Source: Mycobacteriales bacterium
GTDB lineage: Bacteria > Actinomycetota > Actinomycetes > DATLTS01
NCBI GenBank assembly: GCA_035533475.1
Contig: DATLTS010000020.1
Span: forward strand, 1 to 64,000
DNA: 64,000 bases
Reading direction: 5' to 3'
Shown: positions 10,109-19,041 of the stretch, in pieces
Numbering within the stretch: the first letter of the stretch is position 1
Layout: the number at the start of each line of letters is the position of its first letter
Position numbers and translations under genes: made by a program
Notes under the pieces: generated by a model
What the model was told of the DNA's origin: nothing
Database searches by the model: none
Seen by the model: the letters and a program-made list of their open reading frames with translations, nothing else

Positions 10109-10984
10109 ATGCGCGCGCAGTTCGTGGTCTCCGAGGTCGCGATCGGCCTGCGGCGCAATCTCACTATGAGCATCGCTACCGTCATCACCGTCGGGGTGGC
10201 GCTCGTCCTTGCCGGGGTCGGGTACTTCATGTACGACACCGTGCAGCACACGAAGGCCTACTACGACACCCAGCTCGACGTGCAGGTCTACCTCACCAGC
10301 GACGTCACCCAAGCCGACCGGGACGCCATCGGCGCGAAGCTGGCATCCCTGCCCGGCGTGGAGTCGGTGCACTACGTCTCCCAGCAGGAGGCGTACCAGA
10401 TCTTCGTGAAGGACTTCGCCGGCGAACCCGAGCTGGTTCACGCCACCGTGCCGTCCTCGTTGCCAGAGTCGTTCGACATCAAGCTCCAGGACCCGAGCCG
10501 GTTCGACATCATCGTGAGCGCAATGCAGAACCAGCCCGGAGTGCAAGAGGTCGCCACCCAGTCGAAGGTGCTCAAGCAGATCTTTCGGCTGTTCAACGCG
10601 CTGGAACTGTCCTCCTGGATCGTCGCCGCCCTCGGCCTGCTGGCCGGCATCTTGTTGGTGTACAACGCGACACGGGTGGCGGCGTTCAGCCGACGGCGCG
10701 AGACGGGCATCATGCGTCTCGTCGGGGCGTCCAACGCCTACATTCAGCTCCCGTTCGTGCTCGAGGGAGCCCTCGCCGGCGCGGTCGGCGCGCTTCTGGC
10801 CGACGCCGGTCTGGCTCTCGTCAAGGCACAGCTGCTGGATCGGGTGCTCAAACCCTCGCTGAAATTCATCATCTTCTTCGATTGGGGTGCCGTAGCCGGG
10901 ACGGCGGTGTTCCTCCTCGTCTTCGGCGTCGTCTTCACGTCGCTGGCCTCGGCACTGTCACTCCGCCGCCACCTCGCGGTCTGA
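10109..10984 (+). CDS. ftsX: Cell division permease-like protein FtsX
   Basis: A 291-residue membrane protein. The first helix (about 20-42) is followed by an extracellular domain (about 45-170) and three C-terminal helices around the FtsX core (AAFSRRRETGIMRLVGASNA). It partners FtsE and passes the cytoplasmic ATPase signal to cell-wall hydrolases outside the membrane. It lies 82 bases after ftsE and is followed by ctp and smpB as in many actinobacteria. Confidence 0.96.
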   Translation: MRAQFVVSEVAIGLRRNLTMSIATVITVGVALVLAGVGYFMYDTVQHTKAYYDTQLDVQVYLTSDVTQADRDAIGAKLASLPGVESVHYVSQQEAYQIFVKDFAGEPELVHATVPSSLPESFDIKLQDPSRFDIIVSAMQNQPGVQEVATQSKVLKQIFRLFNALELSSWIVAALGLLAGILLVYNATRVAAFSRRRETGIMRLVGASNAYIQLPFVLEGALAGAVGALLADAGLALVKAQLLDRVLKPSLKFIIFFDWGAVAGTAVFLLVFGVVFTSLASALSLRRHLAV

Positions 10985-11009
10985 CGCCGACGCCACCTAT
11001 CCTTCGGGG

Positions 11010-12182
11010 ATGCTTCGGATGCCGAGCCCGGCGCGGACCCGGCGGGTTGCCGGGCTCGTTGCCGTTGTCGCACTTGGCTACGTCGGCGGGATCCTCACGA
11101 TGACGCTGGCCCGACCCTCCGGGCGCGCGCTCGACCCGCTGGTCGCCCAGGCCGAGCGTCAGATCGCCGCCGACGCCGGGCGGCCGATCAGTCAGGCCGT
11201 GCTGGACCGGGCTGCCGTCCAGGGCATGCTGGCGGCGCTGGACGATCGGTGGGCGAGCTACTACTCGCCGAGCGCCTACCGGCAGTTTCAAGGGATGCTC
11301 GCCGGCCATTACAGCGGAGTCGGGATCTGGGTCGGGCGGGACGCCCTCGGGGTGGTCCGGGTGGTCAGCGTGCAGCCGGGATCGCCGGCGGCCGGGCAGG
11401 CGGTCGCCGTCGGGGACGTGTTGATCGCGGTGGCCGGGGAGCCGGTGGCCGGCCGGTCGATCGCCGACATCGTGGCCGGATTGCGGGGGGACCCGGGGAC
11501 GAAGGTCGTGCTGCTGATGGAGCGGTCCGGCGTTACGCGTCGGGTGACGCTGCTCCGGGCCCCGGTCATGGATGATGACGTCTGGGCCCGCCAGCTCACG
11601 CCGGGGGTGGAGCTGCTCCGGATCACCGCCTTCACCGGAGGCGTCGGCCGTTGGGTGCGCGATCAGATCGCCTCCGCGCACGCACACCATGTCTCCGGGA
11701 TCGTGCTCGACCTGCGTGACAACCCCGGCGGCCTGCTCGACGAGGCGGTGGAGACCGCGTCGGTTTTCCTCGACGGGGGCCCCGTCGTGTCCTACGTCCA
11801 CCGGGGATCCCCGCCGCAGGTGCTCGACGCGCTGGGCGTCGGGGACACCTCGATCCCCCTCGTCGTCCTGGTCGACGGCGGAACGGCGAGTGCCGCTGAG
11901 ATCGTTGCCGGCGCGCTCCAGGACCGGGGTCGGGCGGTCATCGTCGGTTCGCGGACGTTCGGTAAGGGATCGATTCAGCGGCCCACTGAGCTGCCCGACG
12001 GTTCCGGCTTCGAGGTCACGGTGGGGCAGTACCTCACGCCGAGCGGCCGGGCCCTCGACGGTGTGGGCATCGAACCCGATGTCGAGGTGGCGGGCAGCGC
12101 GGCGCCTGGCGTTGCCGAGCAGCGTGCCGTCCAGGTGCTCTCCGGCATGGTCGCGGACACCGGGTCGAGCGGCGGGGGCTGA
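11010..12182 (+). CDS. C-terminal processing peptidase (S41, PDZ)
   Basis: A 390-residue protein with an N-terminal membrane anchor (about residues 11-33), a PDZ domain (about 100-180: SGVGIWVGRDALGVVRVVSV) and a tail-specific protease core. The catalytic serine is in DGGTASAAEIVAGAL and the general-base lysine in SRTFGKGSIQ. LDLRDNPGGLL is the conserved S41 strand. CtpA-type enzymes trim or degrade exported proteins at their C-termini. It sits between ftsX and smpB. Confidence 0.92.
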   Translation: MLRMPSPARTRRVAGLVAVVALGYVGGILTMTLARPSGRALDPLVAQAERQIAADAGRPISQAVLDRAAVQGMLAALDDRWASYYSPSAYRQFQGMLAGHYSGVGIWVGRDALGVVRVVSVQPGSPAAGQAVAVGDVLIAVAGEPVAGRSIADIVAGLRGDPGTKVVLLMERSGVTRRVTLLRAPVMDDDVWARQLTPGVELLRITAFTGGVGRWVRDQIASAHAHHVSGIVLDLRDNPGGLLDEAVETASVFLDGGPVVSYVHRGSPPQVLDALGVGDTSIPLVVLVDGGTASAAEIVAGALQDRGRAVIVGSRTFGKGSIQRPTELPDGSGFEVTVGQYLTPSGRALDGVGIEPDVEVAGSAAPGVAEQRAVQVLSGMVADTGSSGGG

Positions 12183-12203
12183 TCGTCGGGCTACCGTGGC
12201 CCG

Positions 12204-12695
12204 GTGGCCAAGGATGTGCAACGGGACGGTGGGCGCAAGCTGATTGCCCAGAACAAGCGGGCGCGACACGATTACCTGATCGAGGATGTCTACGAGGCGG
12301 GCCTCGTGCTAACCGGCACCGAGGTCAAGGCGCTGCGCGCCGGCCGCGCCTCGCTCGTCGATGGATATGCGCGGGTCAAGGAGGGCGAAGTCTGGCTCGA
12401 GAACGTCCACATCCCGGTCTACGCGCTCGGCACCTGGACTAACCACGAGCCGAGACGTCCCCGAAAGCTGCTCCTGCACCGCGGGGAGATCCTTCGACTG
12501 ATCGGGAAGACCAAGGAGGGCGGACTCACGCTCGTCCCGCTTTCGCTGTATTTCAAAGACGGCCGAGCCAAGGTCGAGATCGCGCTCGCTCGCGGACGGC
12601 GGGCTTACGACAAAAGGGCAGCGCTCGCGGAGCGTCAGGCCGGCCGCGAGATCGCCCGGGAACTTGGCCGTCGGGCTAAGGGGCGGCCCAGATGA
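12204..12695 (+). CDS. smpB: tmRNA-binding protein SmpB
   Basis: 163 residues from GTG 12204. It carries the family core [20 protein letters not shown] and [19 protein letters not shown], followed by a basic C-terminal tail ([12 protein letters not shown]) that reads the empty A site. SmpB binds tmRNA to rescue stalled ribosomes. Its RNA partner, ssrA, begins 77 bases downstream, so the two are probably expressed together. Confidence 0.97.
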   Translation: MAKDVQRDGGRKLIAQNKRARHDYLIEDVYEAGLVLTGTEVKALRAGRASLVDGYARVKEGEVWLENVHIPVYALGTWTNHEPRRPRKLLLHRGEILRLIGKTKEGGLTLVPLSLYFKDGRAKVEIALARGRRAYDKRAALAERQAGREIARELGRRAKGRPR

Positions 12696-12748
12696 TCGGC
12701 CGGTCGGCCGCGGTTTCGACCGACCCCGGACTGTGGGAGAATGCCGGT

Positions 12749-12769
12749 GGAAGATCGCTGGGATCTTCC
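12749..12769 (+). terminator. Hairpin between smpB and ssrA
   Basis: Eight-base perfect arms (GGAAGATC and GATCTTCC) enclose a five-base loop, four bases before the tmRNA 5' end. It lacks a T-run. It could end smpB transcripts or mark a processing site that frees the tmRNA 5' end. Confidence 0.35.
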
Positions 12770-12772
12770 AGA

Positions 12773-13131
12773 GGGGGTGACAGGTTTCGACTTCGGATGT
12801 TGATGCAGGGGAAGCGGGCCGAGGAAGGCGACGATGATCTCGTTAACCACCCGTCGCACAACAAATAAGCGCCAATAACAACGCGCACGCTCTCGCTGCC
12901 TGATAGGTAGCTAGGGCTGTCAGCCCGGGATGCTCCCGACCCGGAATCTGGCATCGACAGGGAGCTCACCGGAAGACCCGGCTGCGGGGTCGTCCGGAAC
13001 ATCTCACAGCAGCTGGGCCCGTCACCGGCTCGCCTGCGAGACCGGTGGGGCCGAGAAAAGCACAGCAGGATGCGCCCGGAGAAGCCCTGTTTTAATGCCG
13101 AAGGACGCGGGTTCGATTCCCGCCACCTCCA
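12773..13131 (+). ncRNA. ssrA: Transfer-messenger RNA
   Basis: The 5' end (GGGGGTGACAGGTTTCGACT) pairs with the 3' acceptor CACCTCC (13124-13130), and a T-arm GCGGGTTCGATTCCCGC precedes it. Discriminator A is at 13131; the CCA end is not encoded. The tag frame reads GCC AAT AAC AAC GCG CAC GCT CTC GCT GCC TGA at 12871-12903, giving ANNNAHALAA. The LAA end is the usual protease signal. The tag is short, at ten residues. The 3' end is the apparent integration site of the island to its right. Confidence 0.95.
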
Positions 13132-14710
13132 CATGATGTGACCCATTACGAACCGGTGTCCCGTTGGCCCGGTCTTGTGAGGGTTTCGATAGTTGCCCGT
13201 CCGGCATGGGGACTCTGTAGAACGGGTGCGCCTGCCGGTCCGGGCCGATGTCGACGCGGTCGATGAGGGCGCGCAGGAGTTGCTTGATGGTGTCGCGGGA
13301 GCCTTCAGCGACGGCTTCTCGGATGGCGGTCCCGATGGCGTGCAGTTCGTCGCGGCTGGGCAAGGTGGGTGTGGTGGTGGCGAGTTGGACGGCGAGTTGG
13401 TCGCGGTGGGCGTTGAGTTCGTCGCGGCGGGCGGCTAGTTCGGCGACTCGCGGTGCGCACAGCGTGTCGGGCATGCTGCCGGCTTCGAAGGCTTTGAGGT
13501 AGCGGTCGATCGCGGTGGTGGCCTCGCGCAGTTGTGCCTCGGTGCTGGCGAGTTCGGCTTCGATTTGGGGTCGTTCGTCGTCGTGATGCCGGTAGGCACC
13601 GGTGATGGCTTCTTCGAAGAGGTCGACGTCGTCGTAGAGGGTGAGCAAGCCGGCGACGACGGCTTCTTCGAGGTCTTCGGCGGGGACGGGTTGGCTGTGA
13701 CAGCCGCGGGCGCCTCGGACCTGGCGGGTGCGGCAGGCGTAGTAGCGGTACTGGCCGCCCCGTCCGTGCGCGCTGACGCCGAGGTAGGCGCGGCGGCAGG
13801 TCAGGTAGCGCAGCAGCCCGGTGAGCAGGTAGTCCGAGGTGCGGGGGGTCGCCGCGGCGGCGTCGGCGCCGCGTTCGTCTAGCAGGGCTTGCGCGGCGGC
13901 GAAGGTGGCCGCGTCGACGATCGGTTCGTGTTTGCCGTCGTGCACCTGGTCGTCGTGGCGGATCTTGCCGACGTATGTGGGGTTGCGCAGCAGCCGCAGC
14001 ACGGCCTGGTTGCTCCACAGCCGGCCGTTGCGGGAGCGCCGGCCGGTGTCGTTGAGCCGGTGCGCGATGGCGGTGGCGCCAAGGCGCTCCTCGACGTAGG
14101 CGGCGAAGATGGATTGCACGACGGCGGCTTCCTCGGGATCGGGGAGCAGGGTTTTGCTGGCCGGGTCGTGGGTGTAGCCGTAGGGGCCGGGGCCGGTGAG
14201 CCACTCGCCGCGGGCGGCCTTGCGGGCGAAGCCTTTGGTGATCCGGTCGATGAGCAGACCGCGTTCGAACTCGGCGAAGATGCCGAGCAGTTGCAGCAGC
14301 ATCCGACCGACCGGGCCCTGGGTGTCGATCGGTTCGGTGGCCGAGCGCAGCGCGAGCCCGAAGCCGTCGAGGTCTTCGACGATGGACATCAGCCCGACGA
14401 TGGAGCGGGTGAGCCGGTCGATGCGGTAGACCAGCAGCACGTCGAACTAGCCGGCCCGGGCCGCGGTCAGCGCGGCCTGCAGGCCGGGGCGCGCCAGGGT
14501 GGCGCCGGAGGCTTGGTCGACGAAGCGGTGGCTGATGACGTGGCCGGGCTGGGAGGCGACGAAGGCGTCCAGTCCGCTGGCTTGGGCTTCCAGCGAGTAG
14601 GGCTGGTTGACCTCGTCGGTGGAGATCCGGGTCAAGGTGGCGACCCGCACCGGCCCGGGCCCGGCTAGGCTCGGCCGGGCCGGTGCTCGGCGTCGGGTGT
14701 TGGCTGGCAT
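13022..14710 (-). pseudogene. Large serine recombinase interrupted by TAG
   Basis: The N-terminus (ATG 14710) has the resolvase domain VATLTRISTDEVNQPYSLEA with the nucleophilic serine. It reaches TAG at 14449-14447 and continues in the same frame as FDVLLVYRIDRLTRSIVGLM, with a recombinase domain, a zinc ribbon (LTCRRAYLGVSAHG, YYACRTRQVRGARGC) and a C-terminal coiled coil. Apart from the amber codon the frame is intact, about 562 codons. The last ~36 codons read antisense through the ssrA 3' end, so the original stop may have been lost or supplied by the target. It would have catalysed integration at ssrA. Confidence 0.82.
13109..13127 (+). repeat. Left copy of 19-bp direct repeat (putative attL core)
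   Basis: GGGTTCGATTCCCGCCACC lies in the T-arm and acceptor of ssrA. An identical 19-base copy is at 24586-24604. A serine recombinase gene runs up to the left copy, which is the expected layout of an element inserted at the 3' end of ssrA. T-arm sequences are common in tRNA genes, so the match alone is not proof. Confidence 0.5.
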
Positions 14711-14982
14711 GGGCTGGCTCCTGGGCTTCGCTGGCGTCGGTCGGGATCAAGGAGCGCTCGATCCGGCTGCGAAGTCAAGGCCGGCCGCCGGCCGGCCCCG
14801 GCGGCGCGTCCGCGGCGCAGGTAAGGGATGAGTAGCGCGCGCAACGCGGCGACCGCGCGGGCCCGCTCCTCGGCGCCGAGCGGCACGTACTGCGGCGGGT
14901 GCACGACCAGCGGAGGCCGCGACGCCGGGGTCGGCCGGCCCGGTGGCTGGCCGTGGACCCTGTCTGCCTGGGGATCGCTCAC
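14665..14982 (-). CDS. Small element protein upstream of recombinase
   Basis: A 105-residue protein from GTG 14982, which overlaps the previous gene's stop (GTGA). The middle part (PPQYVPLGAEERARAVAALR, then ALLIPYLRRGR) resembles short conserved proteins encoded just before serine recombinases in actinobacterial elements. The function is unknown. The C-terminal half overlaps the recombinase start and is low in complexity. Confidence 0.5.
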   Translation of the reverse strand: MSDPQADRVHGQPPGRPTPASRPPLVVHPPQYVPLGAEERARAVAALRALLIPYLRRGRAAGAGRRPALTSQPDRALLDPDRRQRSPGASPCQPTPDAEHRPGRA

Positions 14983-15265
14983 CGCTTCGGTGGTGGCGGT
15001 CCGGCCGGCACGGCCGGCTCGGCGTCGAGGCGGCCTTCGACCCGGGCCAGCCGTTCCCGCACACCGCCGACGGCGACTCGACCCGGCCGATCGCGGTCTC
15101 CATGCGCCAGCCTGCCTGCCCGAGCAGGTTCACGGTGGCGGCCAGCCCGGCCAGGTCGGTGCGTTCGCCTTCCCGCCGGGCCGCGCGGGCGTTGGTGTAG
15201 GCGAGCAGCGCGGCCAGTGTGGGCGGGGTGGCGCCGACCGCGGCGGCGAGCACGGCCGCGCTCAT
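14979..15265 (-). pseudogene. Small membrane-anchored element protein, frameshifted
   Basis: It starts at ATG 15265, overlapping the methylase stop (ATGA). It has an N-terminal hydrophobic segment (AAVLAAAVGATPPTLAALLA) and then a charged helix up to WRMETAIGRV. After that the natural sequence is in another frame (GVRERLARVEGRLDAEPAVP, then PPPPKR) and stops at 14979, overlapping the next gene's GTG. The restored start/stop overlap supports a one-base indel near 15070. Function unknown. Confidence 0.6.
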
Positions 15266-16097
15266 CGCCGTCTCCACACCACGACGTCCTCGTGCCCGAC
15301 GACCTGGCGGGGCAGGCCGTTGGCGCGGGCCCGGCGGACCTGGTCGAGGGCGAAGAACGACACCCGGGGGACGAGCGCGTCGTCGCGCAGCCCGGCGAGC
15401 AGCGCGACGTTGCGCTCGTAGAGCACCAGCCCGGCGTCCTCGCCGACGCGGGCGAGCAGGCCGGGCAGGTCGACCAACTCGCCGGCCCGCCAGTACGGCC
15501 GCACCGTCATCGCGACCACCCCGCCGGGACGCAGCAGCTTGGTCGATCCGGCGAGCACGTCGCGCATCGCGGCGAGCAGCGCGCCGAGGCCGACGTGGGC
15601 GAGGTTGGCCGGGTCGCTGCTGTAGCGCCAGTGCGCCTTGCGCACCCCGGCGCCGGGGCGGGTGGTGACCTGGCCGTGCACGCTCGGTCCGTACGGTGGG
15701 GAGGTGAATACGAGCGCGGCGAGGCCAGCCACCGCCGGGTCGAGCAGTCCCGGCAGATGACGGGCGTCGCCGCAGACGACCTCACCGTGGCCGCTGGCGC
15801 CGTGCTCGCGGGCGCGCTCGACGTTGGCCCGGGCCAGCTCGGCCCACACCGGCTCGTACTCGACACCGATCCCGTCCCGGCCGAGGTGGACAGCTTCGAC
15901 GACGGTGGTACCGATCCCGCACATCGGATCGACGACGAGGTCCCCTGGCTTGGTGTAGGCGGCGACGACGGCGCGGGCGATGGCCGGCAGCATCTTCGCC
16001 GGGTGCCGGCCGGAGACGGCCAGGTAGCGCTCGGCCCGTTGGGCTCGGGCGGTGTGCTGGGCGGTGCCCACACCGAGATTCCTAGCTCGACGCTCAC
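15262..16097 (-). pseudogene. SPPY-type DNA methyltransferase, frameshifted near N-terminus
   Basis: The catalytic core is intact: SAM motif LVVDPMCGIGTTVVEA and motif IV LVFTSPPYGPSVHG, which suggest N4-cytosine or N6-adenine DNA methylation. The family start VSVELGISVWA comes from GTG 16097, overlapping the upstream gene's stop. The sequence then jumps frame to TAQHTARAQRAERYLAVSGR near 16066-16070, consistent with loss of one base. A shorter protein from an internal start would lack the first ~20 residues and might still be active. It is the second gene of the element operon. Confidence 0.7.
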
Positions 16098-16309
16098 CGG
16101 CCCACCGCCGCGCTCGGGCGCAGGAACGCGCACACGTCCTCGTGCACGACGAGGTGGGCGGGCTCACCACGGGCGCGGGCACGGCGAGCCTGGCACCTGT
16201 TGTGACCGCTACCGCACAGCGTCAGAGCAGGCCCCGAATCGAATCCCGGGGCGCCGCAGACGTCCGGGCGTTCATTCGACGATCGCCGGCGAGCCACCCG
16301 GCGTGACAT
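16094..16309 (-). CDS. Small hypothetical element protein
   Basis: A 71-residue frame ending at TGA 16094, overlapping the methylase start. The second half (CQARRARARGEPAHLVVHED, then VCAFLRPSAAVGR) looks conserved and protein-like; the first part may be non-coding. It is the first visible gene of the methylase-recombinase operon, divergent from the HEPN-like gene 10 bases away. The start is uncertain. Confidence 0.4.
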   Translation of the reverse strand: MSRRVARRRSSNERPDVCGAPGFDSGPALTLCGSGHNRCQARRARARGEPAHLVVHEDVCAFLRPSAAVGR

Positions 16310-16318
16310 TGTCGACCT

Positions 16319-17680
16319 ATGAGTCAGGCAGAGGAAGGGGCCGTGCCAGAACCGTTGGGTTGGCCGTTCGGTATGGGCGACGTGGCGGACGGACAGCCGG
16401 GCGCGCCAGAAGACTTGTGGTCGGGCCCGGGAACGGTGGAGCTACCGCCGGCGAAGCCAGGCGATCCCATGGTGGCTTATACCTCCAACATGACGCTTCA
16501 GAGGCGATGGTCAAGGGATGCCGATCTGCAACTCACATCAGTGGGAGATCAGCCCTGGACCGGCGGTCCTCGAGACACGAGCGGGCTCCCCAGCATCGAC
16601 GGAGGCACACTCGTTGACCCCACGTGTTGGCGGGTCTCCGGTCACGCGCCTACCACCCGGATATTCACGGTGAGTGAGGTCCTGCTTGGCGACACCAACG
16701 CTGTCGCCACGGCCGTCCGCTTCGGGCTCGCCAACTGGGTCCACTACGTCGGCGGCCCTGTCCAAACCGATACGCGGTCATACGCCTCGCGCCTTGAATT
16801 AACTGCTGGCGCGCACAGACTGCGCCTCGATCAGGTGGCAGACGATTGGACGCCCGACTGGCAAGAAGTCGGCTACAGAGCGGGCATTACTCACATTGGA
16901 GAACTTACTCGGGCGGACGGCACGGTCATGAGCTACGCCGAGGCCAGGGGGATGTTAGAAGCGATCTTCTTCTGGGCGAGCCTGTTGCGGGGGGCTTATT
17001 CGGCACCGATCACTGCCATTGGCCGCGGCCCGGACTCAGAGGCATTGTGGACGCAGCACGCCGCCTGGCACGTCGACCCCTGGTCGAACGATCATGGCGC
17101 TCTACCTTGGCCAATTGCAACCGAGCTTGACGAGTCCAAGCCGACCGTGGAAGCACTCGGTAGGTCGCTCAACAGGGTCGCCAAGCTATTGGAAGACGAG
17201 CAGTGGAAAGAGACGCTGGGTCGAGCAATCTTGTGGCTGTGTACCGCCAACACCGGCCAGACGGATGGCGACTTGATCCTTGCCCAGGCAGGACTAGAAC
17301 TGCTTGCCTACGTCATCGGCACGCGCCGGGGTCTTCTCACAGACGAGGCGTTTACGAAGCTCACTGCGGCCGACACGATCCAGCTGGCACTGACGACGCT
17401 GGGTATCTCTCTTGACATCCCCGTCGCAATGCAGCAACTCTCGACGTACGCAGCGGGTCGACAACTCAATGCTGCCCAGGCTGTCGCACAGATCCGAAAT
17501 ACGGTCGTTCATCCCCCGACGAGCCAGAAACAGCGGCACAAGGACCTGCGAGATCACCGGTTGAAAATCCAGGCCAAACGGCTGGCGTTGACACTTCTCG
17601 AACGTGCCCTTCTGAGGATCTGCGACTACGACGGTGCCGTCTGGGACCGTGCCGTTGGCCGAGCGACCGTGTCCTGGTGA
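16319..17680 (+). CDS. HEPN-like (ApeA-like) putative defence protein
   Basis: 453 residues from ATG 16319. The N-terminal half (about 1-260) is a beta-rich domain of unknown role, with RLELTAGAHRLRL. The C-terminal half is helical, with LAQAGLELLAYVIGTRRGLL and QIRNTVVHPPTSQKQR. RNTVVH is an Rx4H motif with a polar residue after R, as in HEPN ribonucleases. The layout recalls ApeA-type abortive-infection proteins, but I assign the family only tentatively. It converges on a TIR gene, and both sit in the ssrA island with lower GC than the flanks. RNA cleavage on phage infection is inferred, not shown. Confidence 0.6.
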   Translation: MSQAEEGAVPEPLGWPFGMGDVADGQPGAPEDLWSGPGTVELPPAKPGDPMVAYTSNMTLQRRWSRDADLQLTSVGDQPWTGGPRDTSGLPSIDGGTLVDPTCWRVSGHAPTTRIFTVSEVLLGDTNAVATAVRFGLANWVHYVGGPVQTDTRSYASRLELTAGAHRLRLDQVADDWTPDWQEVGYRAGITHIGELTRADGTVMSYAEARGMLEAIFFWASLLRGAYSAPITAIGRGPDSEALWTQHAAWHVDPWSNDHGALPWPIATELDESKPTVEALGRSLNRVAKLLEDEQWKETLGRAILWLCTANTGQTDGDLILAQAGLELLAYVIGTRRGLLTDEAFTKLTAADTIQLALTTLGISLDIPVAMQQLSTYAAGRQLNAAQAVAQIRNTVVHPPTSQKQRHKDLRDHRLKIQAKRLALTLLERALLRICDYDGAVWDRAVGRATVSW

Positions 17681-18050
17681 CGTCCAGCCGGGCGTAGTGC
17701 ACGTGATCGTTGGGGGCGGTGGCGAGGTGATCCTTTAGCGAGGGCCATTGACATGCGCGGGCGTTCAGGCCGTCGGACATTGTGGCTGGTCATTGCCCTA
17801 TCGGGTAACTGAACCCCACGGGCGGGGAAAACCGTGCCATTACGACGACGACGGTCTGTACCTACATGCTGCGGTGCTTGGAGTGGAGGTGCTTCGGGCC
17901 CCGGAGAGTACCTGCGTCGGCGCTCGCCGGGGGAACCGGGCTGAGCGGCTACCTGGCAGAACCGTCGCAGCCGGTCTCCGGCAGACCGGTAATTGATGAC
18001 GGCAGTTTCTCGGTCGCGCCGGCTGCTAGCACGGGAACTCTGGTGACTCG
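17681..18050. other. Gap between HEPN-like and TIR genes
   Basis: 370 bases between the 3' ends of two convergent genes. Short frames exist on both strands, but none has a recognisable motif or good start. No terminator hairpin with a T-run is seen. Confidence 0.4.
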
Positions 18051-18971
18051 CTACTCGGCCTCGTCGAACCGGAGGCGCTCGGCTATCTCGCGGATCTGTC
18101 GGTCGTGCTCGGCCGCGGCTTGCTCAGCGGCTTCGGCACGCGCGCGTTCGGCCCGCAGGTGCTGTGCAGTCGTTTCGTTGAGCTGCCGTACGACCAGCTG
18201 GAGCGTCTGGAGGTGGTAGCGCTCCAGTTCATCGATGGTCGTACTGTCGAGCACGATCCGATCGCCATGTACCGAGGCAATACCGGGCCGGTGCATGGAT
18301 GTCCACGCAGGCGGCGAGTTCCAAGCGTCGGCGAACCTCGCCGACCACACTTCAGGCGGGACTCTGTTGAGCACCAACGGAACCCGATAGAGCCCGCTGC
18401 CTCGCGTCACGTCGTTTCGCGGACGACCGACGCCCTCGGTGTCCACACCGACGATCCGGACCGGCTCGTCGTTACTCACGACTCGCGCTGCCGCCGTCCA
18501 ATCACGGCTACTGCGGCGGGCGCCGTGCCCAGGCGTTGGAGGTGCTGCGGTAAGCCCAAGATGCCGCGCCGCATCCTTGACAACTCGCACCGCGCAATGA
18601 TCGAGAGCCTCCGGGTCGAGTTGCAACCAATTCACGTCGGCGAGCGACGGCGGCATCGCGACGTCCGCAACGCGCAGTGGCAGCACCGTCACCCGCCGAG
18701 GGCGGCGCCGCAGTTGTTTGCTCATGGCTAGCGCCCTCTCCTTGCGGCACCAGTTCGACTCCACCGATGCCGGACTGACGAGTGCCGCGACAAAGTCGAA
18801 CTCGGCAATCGCTTCGGAGATCCGGTCGATGAGCGAATCGCCAATCAGCAATTCACCCTGGTCCAACCAGACCCGGGCCCCCGCCGCCTCAAGTGCCGCT
18901 GCCAACGCATGCGCGAGGCCGGCGTCCTCGTGCGCATAGCTGATGAAGATCGAAGGCTGCAGGTCTGCCAT
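18051..18971 (-). CDS. TIR-domain protein with extra C-terminal domain
   Basis: 306 residues from ATG 18971; a start at 18995 is possible. Residues 5-125 form a TIR domain: PSIFISYAHEDAGLAHALAA, DQGELLIGDSLIDRISEAIA and SPASVESNWCRKERALAM, where the Glu of NWCRKE sits at the usual TIR NADase position. A linker leads to a second domain (about 170-255: LYRVPLVLNRVPPEVWSARF, then MHRPGIASVHGDRIVLD) that I do not recognise. A coiled coil (about 265-300) ends the protein. NAD-depleting defence is inferred from the TIR family. A SIR2-like remnant lies directly upstream on the same strand. The gene ends with TAG. Confidence 0.8.
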   Translation of the reverse strand: MADLQPSIFISYAHEDAGLAHALAAALEAAGARVWLDQGELLIGDSLIDRISEAIAEFDFVAALVSPASVESNWCRKERALAMSKQLRRRPRRVTVLPLRVADVAMPPSLADVNWLQLDPEALDHCAVRVVKDAARHLGLTAAPPTPGHGARRSSRDWTAAARVVSNDEPVRIVGVDTEGVGRPRNDVTRGSGLYRVPLVLNRVPPEVWSARFADAWNSPPAWTSMHRPGIASVHGDRIVLDSTTIDELERYHLQTLQLVVRQLNETTAQHLRAERARAEAAEQAAAEHDRQIREIAERLRFDEAE

Positions 18972-19041
18972 ATCGTCACGGTAACCGGCCGCCACTCGAG
19001 ATGTTCGGTGATTTGTCCTGACTCGACAGCGTCCGCGGCAC

